A DNA stretch of 64,000 nucleotides from Holophagales bacterium (lineage in GTDB: Bacteria > Acidobacteriota > Thermoanaerobaculia > Multivoradales > Multivoraceae): contig VXZQ01000012.1 in assembly GCA_009845425.1 (NCBI GenBank), forward strand, positions 62,001-126,000, written 5' to 3'. Position 1 is the stretch's first letter; each line of letters starts with the position of its first letter. Of this stretch, positions 59,751-64,000 are shown piece by piece. The translations under genes were made by a program, and so were the position numbers. Below the pieces are notes generated by a model. That model ran no database searches. It was not told the DNA's origin and was given only the letters and a program-made list of their open reading frames with translations.

Positions 59751-60911
59751 ATGCCTTCCCATCCAGCCATCATCGAGTCGACCCTGCGCGAGGGTGAGCA
59801 GTTCGCCAACGCCTTCTTCGACAGCGACCAGAAAGTGGAGATCGCGCGCCTGCTGGACGCGTTCGGGGTCGAGTACCTCGAGTTGACCTCGCCTGCCGCG
59901 AGTCGTGGCAGCCGGGACGACTGCGAACGGGTGGCGAACCTTGGGCTCCGCGCCAAGGTACTGACCCACACCCGCTGCCACCTGGACGACGCGAGGCTGG
60001 CGCTCGAAACCGGCGTCGACGGGATCGATGTCGTGTTCGGTACTTCCCGCTACCTGCGGGAGTACTCCCACGGCAAGAGCATGGAGCAGGTGATCGAAAC
60101 CGCGGTCGAGGTGGTCGAGTACATCCGGTCGCACGATGTCGAGGTCCGTTTCAGCACGGAGGACTCCTTTCGCAGCGATCTGGACGATCTGATCCGCGCC
60201 TACCGCGCGGTCAACGCGGTGGGCGTGAACCGGGTCGGCGTCGCCGACACGGTGGGCGTGGCGAGTCCCAGGCAGGTCTACGACCTGGTCCGACGGCTGC
60301 GGCGGGAAGTCGACTGCGACATCGAGTTCCACGGCCACAACGACACCGGCTGCGCTGTCGCCAACGCGTTCTGCGCGCTGGAGGCGGGCGCGACCCATGT
60401 CGACACGTCCGTGCTCGGAATTGGCGAGCGGAACGGCATCACGCCGCTCGGCGGCCTGGTCGCGCGGCTCTACGCCGAGGATCCCGAAGGTGTTCGGTCG
60501 CGCTACGACCTGCCGTTGCTGCGCGAGATCGAGAACTACGTCGCCTCCCTGGTCGAGGTCGACGTGCCGTTCAACAACTACATCACGGGCTACACGGCGT
60601 TCACGCACAAGGCGGGCATTCACGCCAAGGCGATCCTCAACGACCCGTCGAGCTACGAGATCCTGGATCCGGCGGACTTCGGGCTTGACCGCTACGTCCA
60701 CGTCGCGCATCGCCTGACCGGCTGGAACGCGATCAAGTCTCGCGTCGAGCAGTTACGCCTCGATCTGACCGATGCGCAGATCAAGGAGATCACGGCCCAC
60801 ATCAAGGCGCTGGCCGATGAGAAACCGCTCAGCCTGTCGGACGTTGACGCCCTGCTGCGCGAGTACCACACGGCGGAGCTGCTGCCTGCGGTGGCGGGAG
60901 CTGCCGGATGA
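59751..60911 (+). CDS. hcs: Homocitrate synthase (alpha-aminoadipate lysine pathway)
   Basis: 386 residues; condenses 2-oxoglutarate with acetyl-CoA to homocitrate, the first step of lysine synthesis through alpha-aminoadipate. The DRE-TIM barrel motif [17 protein letters not shown] opens the protein, then [31 protein letters not shown], the metal ligands in [37 protein letters not shown], and [20 protein letters not shown]. These stretches follow Thermus homocitrate synthase closely from memory and differ from LeuA, which has a longer C-terminal regulatory domain; this protein is short. The ATG at 59751 has GGAGG 8 bases upstream, and GGAGG-atc-CCTCC can fold on itself. It overlaps the next gene by ATGA. 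Confidence 0.92.
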   Translation: MPSHPAIIESTLREGEQFANAFFDSDQKVEIARLLDAFGVEYLELTSPAASRGSRDDCERVANLGLRAKVLTHTRCHLDDARLALETGVDGIDVVFGTSRYLREYSHGKSMEQVIETAVEVVEYIRSHDVEVRFSTEDSFRSDLDDLIRAYRAVNAVGVNRVGVADTVGVASPRQVYDLVRRLRREVDCDIEFHGHNDTGCAVANAFCALEAGATHVDTSVLGIGERNGITPLGGLVARLYAEDPEGVRSRYDLPLLREIENYVASLVEVDVPFNNYITGYTAFTHKAGIHAKAILNDPSSYEILDPADFGLDRYVHVAHRLTGWNAIKSRVEQLRLDLTDAQIKEITAHIKALADEKPLSLSDVDALLREYHTAELLPAVAGAAG

Positions 60912-62263
60912 CCGAGGTCGGTCGGCCGGCCGACATGGCCCGGACCTTCGCGCAGAAGGCGCTGGCCCAAGCCAGCGGCGACGAGTCGGTTGCGATTGGA
61001 GAGATCGTGGACGCACGGCCGGACATCGCCTTGAGCCACGACAACACGGCGCCGATCGCCGAGATCTGGCGGCAATTCGGCCAGGACCGGGTGGTGATCC
61101 CGGAGCGGATGGCCGTCACCCTCGACCACGCGGTGCCGGCGCCGACCGTGCGGCACGCGCTGAACCATGCGGAGGTCCGCGCTTTCGTTGCGGAGCAGGG
61201 CATCGGCCATTTCTTCGAAGTCGGGCGCGGAATCTGCCACCAGGTGCTGAGCGAGGAGGCGATCGTCCTGCCGGGAGACCTGATCCTGGGTTCCGACTCC
61301 CACACGCCGCACTTCGGCTGGTTGGGTGCGTTCGGTGCCGGCGTCGGCCGCAGCGAGATGGCGGTGATCTGGGCCACCGGCGAACTCTGGCTCAGAGTGC
61401 CGGAGTCGATCCGGATCCGGCTCGAAGGCATGCTCGGCGAGTGGGTGACGACGAAGGATGTGGCCTTGACCCTGATCGGCGATCTGGGCGCCGACGGCGC
61501 GCTCTATCGCAGCGTCGAGTTCGACGGACCTGCAATCGCCGGCCTGAGCCTCGATTCGCGCGCGGCACTGGTCAACATGATGGCCGAGATGGGAGCGAAG
61601 AACGCGTACATGGCGCCGGACGAGGAGGTGTTCCGGTACCTGGCCGAACGGCTGCTGACGCGTCCGGGGCGTCGCCCGGGTCGCGGGGCGGAACCCGGTG
61701 AGGCATCAGGCGAGGTCATCGTCCGGCTCAGGGAACGAACTCTCTATCCGGATGCCGGCGCCGAGTACGCAGCTGAACATGTTCTCGACCTTTCCTCGGT
61801 CCAGCCTCAGGTCGCCCGCCCGCACCAGGTCGACGACACGGCCGGCGTGAGCGAACTTGAATCGGTGCGGGTCGACCAGGCGTTCATTGGCACCTGCACG
61901 AACGGTCGCCTCGAAGACCTCGGCGCGGTGCACCGGGTAATGGCCGGCCGCCGGCTCGCGCGGGGCACGCGAATGGTCATCGTGCCTGCATCGAGCGAGG
62001 TCTGGAACGAGGCCCTCTCTCGTGGCTGGGTGGCCGATCTCGCCGCGTCCGGCGCCGTCTTCGGGACCCCGGGCTGCGGTCCCTGCATGGGCAACCATCT
62101 CGGCGTGCTGGCCCCGGGCGAAGTCTGCATCTCCAGCGCCAACCGGAACTTCCAGGGCCGGATGGGAGACCGGGGAGCCGAGATCTACCTGGCCTCTCCG
62201 GCCGTCGTAGCGGCGAGCGCTATCGCCGGCAGGATCGTCCATCCCCGGGAGGTGGTCGAGTGA
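60908..62263 (+). CDS. lysT: Homoaconitase / 3-isopropylmalate dehydratase large subunit (LysT-like)
   Basis: 451 residues. Aconitase-superfamily large subunit: [84 protein letters not shown], and the three 4Fe-4S cysteines in [11 protein letters not shown] and [12 protein letters not shown]. The WL(R)VP-containing stretch and short length match the HACN/LeuC2 group that handles homocitrate and isopropylmalate. Between about 250 and 285 there is an Arg/Gly-rich insertion ([20 protein letters not shown]). It catalyses homocitrate to homoisocitrate through homoaconitate together with the small subunit. It is coupled to both neighbours by ATGA and GTGA overlaps. Confidence 0.92.
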   Translation: MTEVGRPADMARTFAQKALAQASGDESVAIGEIVDARPDIALSHDNTAPIAEIWRQFGQDRVVIPERMAVTLDHAVPAPTVRHALNHAEVRAFVAEQGIGHFFEVGRGICHQVLSEEAIVLPGDLILGSDSHTPHFGWLGAFGAGVGRSEMAVIWATGELWLRVPESIRIRLEGMLGEWVTTKDVALTLIGDLGADGALYRSVEFDGPAIAGLSLDSRAALVNMMAEMGAKNAYMAPDEEVFRYLAERLLTRPGRRPGRGAEPGEASGEVIVRLRERTLYPDAGAEYAAEHVLDLSSVQPQVARPHQVDDTAGVSELESVRVDQAFIGTCTNGRLEDLGAVHRVMAGRRLARGTRMVIVPASSEVWNEALSRGWVADLAASGAVFGTPGCGPCMGNHLGVLAPGEVCISSANRNFQGRMGDRGAEIYLASPAVVAASAIAGRIVHPREVVE

Positions 62264-62778
62264 ACGATCCGGTGGATGTGGCGGAGCGTTTCCGTGGCCG
62301 CGTGTTCCGCTACGGCGACCACGTGAACACGGACGTCATCTTTCCCGGCCGCTACACCTATACGAAGAGCCGGCCGGAAGATGTCGCTCCCCACGCTCTG
62401 GAGGACCTCGACCCGACCTTTGTCGAGCGCGTGCGACCCGGCGACGTGATCGTCGCCGGCTGGAACTGGGGCTGCGGTTCGAGCCGCGAGCAGGCGGCGG
62501 TCTGCCTGCGGTACTCCGGTGTCGGCGCGGTGGTCGCGCGCAGCTTCGGCCGCATCTTCTACCGCAATGCGCTGAACAACGGTTTGCTCGCGATCGTCTG
62601 CCCGGGGGCGGTGGACGCCCTGGAGGAGGGCGCCGAGGTGGAGATCGATCTCGAAGCGTCCGCGATCCGCTGCGGCGAGGCCGCCTACGGCTTCTCGCCC
62701 TTCAGCACGGCCGTGCGCTCCATGATCGCGGCCGGCGGCCTGATCGAGCAGACGAAGCGCCGGCTGGCGGCGGGGTAG
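62260..62778 (+). CDS. lysU: Homoaconitase / 3-isopropylmalate dehydratase small subunit (LysU-like)
   Basis: 172 residues, the usual swivelling-domain subunit of the LeuD2/LysU group. [21 protein letters not shown] contains the substrate-specificity loop in which YLK marks isopropylmalate enzymes and other sequences mark homoaconitase; here it reads YTYTK. The phosphate/substrate serine motif [18 protein letters not shown] and [16 protein letters not shown] follow. It starts with a GTG that overlaps the lysT stop and ends 7 bases before the dehydrogenase gene. It completes the hydro-lyase with LysT. Dual use in leucine synthesis is possible, since no separate leuCD is visible in the window. 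Confidence 0.92.
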   Translation: MNDPVDVAERFRGRVFRYGDHVNTDVIFPGRYTYTKSRPEDVAPHALEDLDPTFVERVRPGDVIVAGWNWGCGSSREQAAVCLRYSGVGAVVARSFGRIFYRNALNNGLLAIVCPGAVDALEEGAEVEIDLEASAIRCGEAAYGFSPFSTAVRSMIAAGGLIEQTKRRLAAG

Positions 62779-62785
62779 CGGCGGC

Positions 62786-63814
62786 GTGACAGGGAGCCAA
62801 GGCGATCTGGCGACTGGACCCGTCCGCCTCGCTCTGATCGGCGGCGACGGCATCGGCCCGGAGGTTGTCGACGCAGCGGTACGGGTCGTCGACGCAGTCT
62901 GCGGCGACCGGATCGAATGGGTCGAGGCCGAGATGGGCTGGGGCACCTTCGAGCGCACCGGTCGCGCGCTGCCCGCGACTACCGTCGAGATCCTCGAACG
63001 CTGCGCCGGCGCCATGTTCGGCGCCGTTTCCTCGCCGAGCCATGCGGTCGACGGATATCGGAGTCCGATCGTCGAGCTGCGGCGACGCCTGGACCTCTAT
63101 GCGAACGTGCGGCCGCTCAAGAGCGGCGCCGTCGACGCCGTCGTCGTGCGTGAGAACACGGAAGGCTTGTACGCTGGCCGCGAACGTTGGGAACGGGAAG
63201 CCGAGGTGGCGATCGCGGAGCGGGTCATCAGCCGCCGGGCGACGGAGCGCATCGTCCGCTTCGCCTGCGAACTGGCGCTGTCACGGGCGGCCCAACGGCG
63301 CAGCCCGGCCCGTCTGACCGTCGTCCACAAGGCGAACGTCCTGCGCGTGAGTGACGGCCTGTTCCGCGAGACGGCGCTCGACGTCGCGGCCGGCTTCCCG
63401 GGGATCGAAGTCGAGGAGCAGCTCGTCGACTCGATGGTCTACCGGCTCATCCTCGAACCGGAGCGCTACGACGTGATCGTCGCGCCGAATCTCTACGGCG
63501 ACATTCTGAGCGACGCGGGCGCTGCTCTCGTTGGCGGTCTCGGCGTCGTCGGCTCGGCCAACTGCGGCGAGCGCTTCTGCCTTGCCGAGCCGGTGCACGG
63601 TAGCGCTCCCGACATCGCGGGAGGTGGGATTGCAAATCCGGTCGCGGCCGTTTCGGCCGCCGCGCTGCTCCTTGAGCGGGTCAGCCTCGCCGACGCCGCG
63701 GTCCGGATTGACGAGCTGGTTGAGAACTGCCGAAAGAACGGCCCAAGGACTCCCGACCGGGGCGGCGACGCCACGACAGAGGACGTCGTCGCTTACCTGC
63801 TGGCTCGGGTCTGA
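62786..63814 (+). CDS. Homoisocitrate dehydrogenase
   Basis: 342 residues; NAD-dependent oxidative decarboxylation of homoisocitrate to 2-oxoadipate. Beta-decarboxylating dehydrogenase motifs: RLALIGGDGIGPEVVDAAVR, the substrate-loop SSPSHAVDGYRSPIVELRRRLDLYANVRPLKSG, VRENTEGLYAGRE, HKANVLRVSDGLF, the metal aspartates in DVIVAPNLYGDILSDAGAALVGGLG, and EPVHGSAPDIAGGGIANP. The R-x-x-S-P-I/x-V-x-L-R-R-x-L-D pattern and overall similarity are to Thermus HICDH rather than LeuB. It begins with GTG at 62786. It is convergent with an amidohydrolase gene whose stop directly abuts it. The later lysine steps (LysW and partners) are not in the window. Confidence 0.9.
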   Translation: MTGSQGDLATGPVRLALIGGDGIGPEVVDAAVRVVDAVCGDRIEWVEAEMGWGTFERTGRALPATTVEILERCAGAMFGAVSSPSHAVDGYRSPIVELRRRLDLYANVRPLKSGAVDAVVVRENTEGLYAGRERWEREAEVAIAERVISRRATERIVRFACELALSRAAQRRSPARLTVVHKANVLRVSDGLFRETALDVAAGFPGIEVEEQLVDSMVYRLILEPERYDVIVAPNLYGDILSDAGAALVGGLGVVGSANCGERFCLAEPVHGSAPDIAGGGIANPVAAVSAAALLLERVSLADAAVRIDELVENCRKNGPRTPDRGGDATTEDVVAYLLARV

Positions 63815-64000
63815 CTACTGCTGGAACCAGAACGGCTTGCGCTGCACCTTCTCGCCGGCGACTTCGTTCATCGACAGGGCGTCGAAGATGCGGCCGCCGA
63901 CCATGACGTACCGGACGAGCTCCGAGCTCCGCAGGTTCTCGAGCGGGTTCTGCTCGAGGACGATCAGATCGGCGAGCTTGCCGGCTTCGAGCGAGCCGAG
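63815..64000 (-). CDS. Amidohydrolase, C-terminal fragment (runs off window)
   Basis: Read on the minus strand from the end of the window, an open frame of 61 codons ends in TAG at 63815: LGSLEAGKLADLIVLEQNPL, then ENLRSSELVRYVMVGGRIFD, ending VQRKPFWFQQ. The G-S-L-E-A-G-K-x-A-D-L-I-V-L pattern followed by YVMVGGRIFDA is the C-terminal small beta domain of metal-dependent amidohydrolases (imidazolonepropionase/TolB-associated type). The active site lies beyond the window, so its metal ligands, substrate and any signal peptide cannot be judged. Confidence 0.8.
   Translation of the reverse strand, partial: LGSLEAGKLADLIVLEQNPLENLRSSELVRYVMVGGRIFDALSMNEVAGEKVQRKPFWFQQ

Noticed and set aside
59751..60911. 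2-isopropylmalate synthase (LeuA)
   Set aside because: The protein lacks the C-terminal leucine-regulatory domain and its motif wording follows homocitrate synthase. The neighbouring dehydrogenase is also of the homoisocitrate type.

Overview
The window is high-GC bacterial chromosomal DNA. It is densely coded on both strands, with many 1-4 base stop/start overlaps (ATGA, GTGA) and frequent GTG starts. The gene set suggests an Acidobacteriota-like organism, possibly of the Thermoanaerobaculia type: an Oar-like TonB receptor with a carboxypeptidase-regulatory N-terminus, secreted DUF3604 proteins, a DUF5117-type metalloprotease, sulfatase-like hydrolases, a Bat operon and an EpmA/EF-P pair. 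This placement is inferred from gene content, not from a marker tree. I see no rRNA, tRNA, IS element, phage gene or CRISPR array.

Layout. 2-1354: 3' part of a secreted carboxypeptidase-regulatory-like protein. 1385-6498 (-): a four-gene operon for a Tat-exported, PaoABC-like molybdenum hydroxylase plus a b-type cytochrome. 6608-8308 (-): a ThDP-dependent decarboxylase. 8447-14561 (+): long isocitrate lyase, secreted zinc metalloprotease and M20 amidohydrolase, translationally coupled. 14573-17244: outer-membrane protein, FabI and an EamA transporter. 17256-21381 (+): two tandem glucose/sorbosone dehydrogenase-like proteins and a type Ic aspartate aminotransferase. 21394-23666 (-): sulfatase-fold hydrolase and nucleotidyltransferase. 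23811-25597 (+): RNase D and a DUF98 chorismate-lyase-like protein. 25546-27109 (-): EpmA and EF-P. 27276-31726: DTGSG-repeat protein, EVE protein, arginase, LepA. 31730-36338: two divergent DUF3604 proteins. 36468-41569: HemW, TPR protein, Ddl, and a Cys/Met PLP enzyme behind a clear SAM-I riboswitch (41695-41821, -). 42023-46318: TonB receptor, LAB_N protein and GT2 glycosyltransferase. 46390-55947 (+): histidine phosphatase, then a complete MoxR-DUF58-BatABCDE aerotolerance-type operon. 55951-59507: Nudix CoA pyrophosphatase, Tat-exported epoxide hydrolase, DUF2834, thioesterase, LLM flavin oxidoreductase. 59543-63814 (+): a lysine (alpha-aminoadipate route) operon of homocitrate synthase, homoaconitase large and small subunits, and homoisocitrate dehydrogenase. 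63815-64000 (-): C-terminus of an amidohydrolase.

The strongest regulatory finding is in front of the lysine operon. A good sigma-70-type promoter (TTGACA, 17 bases, CACAAT) is followed within about ten bases by a 30-codon mini-ORF, then a GC-rich hairpin with a T-run, then a Shine-Dalgarno sequence that can itself fold, then homocitrate synthase. This is the architecture of a leader-peptide attenuator on an alpha-aminoadipate pathway that is uncommon in bacteria.

The other notable system is the aldehyde-oxidase-like operon. It has a Tat signal on the 2Fe-2S subunit, a Cys-rich loop in the FAD subunit like the 4Fe-4S-bearing loop of PaoB, and a dedicated membrane cytochrome b, so electrons from a periplasmic molybdenum hydroxylase may enter the quinone pool directly. 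A benzoylformate-decarboxylase-like gene sits just upstream on the same strand and could supply aldehyde. A recurring TAnnnT hexamer 7-13 bases before start codons suggests that many promoters in this genome make leaderless mRNAs.
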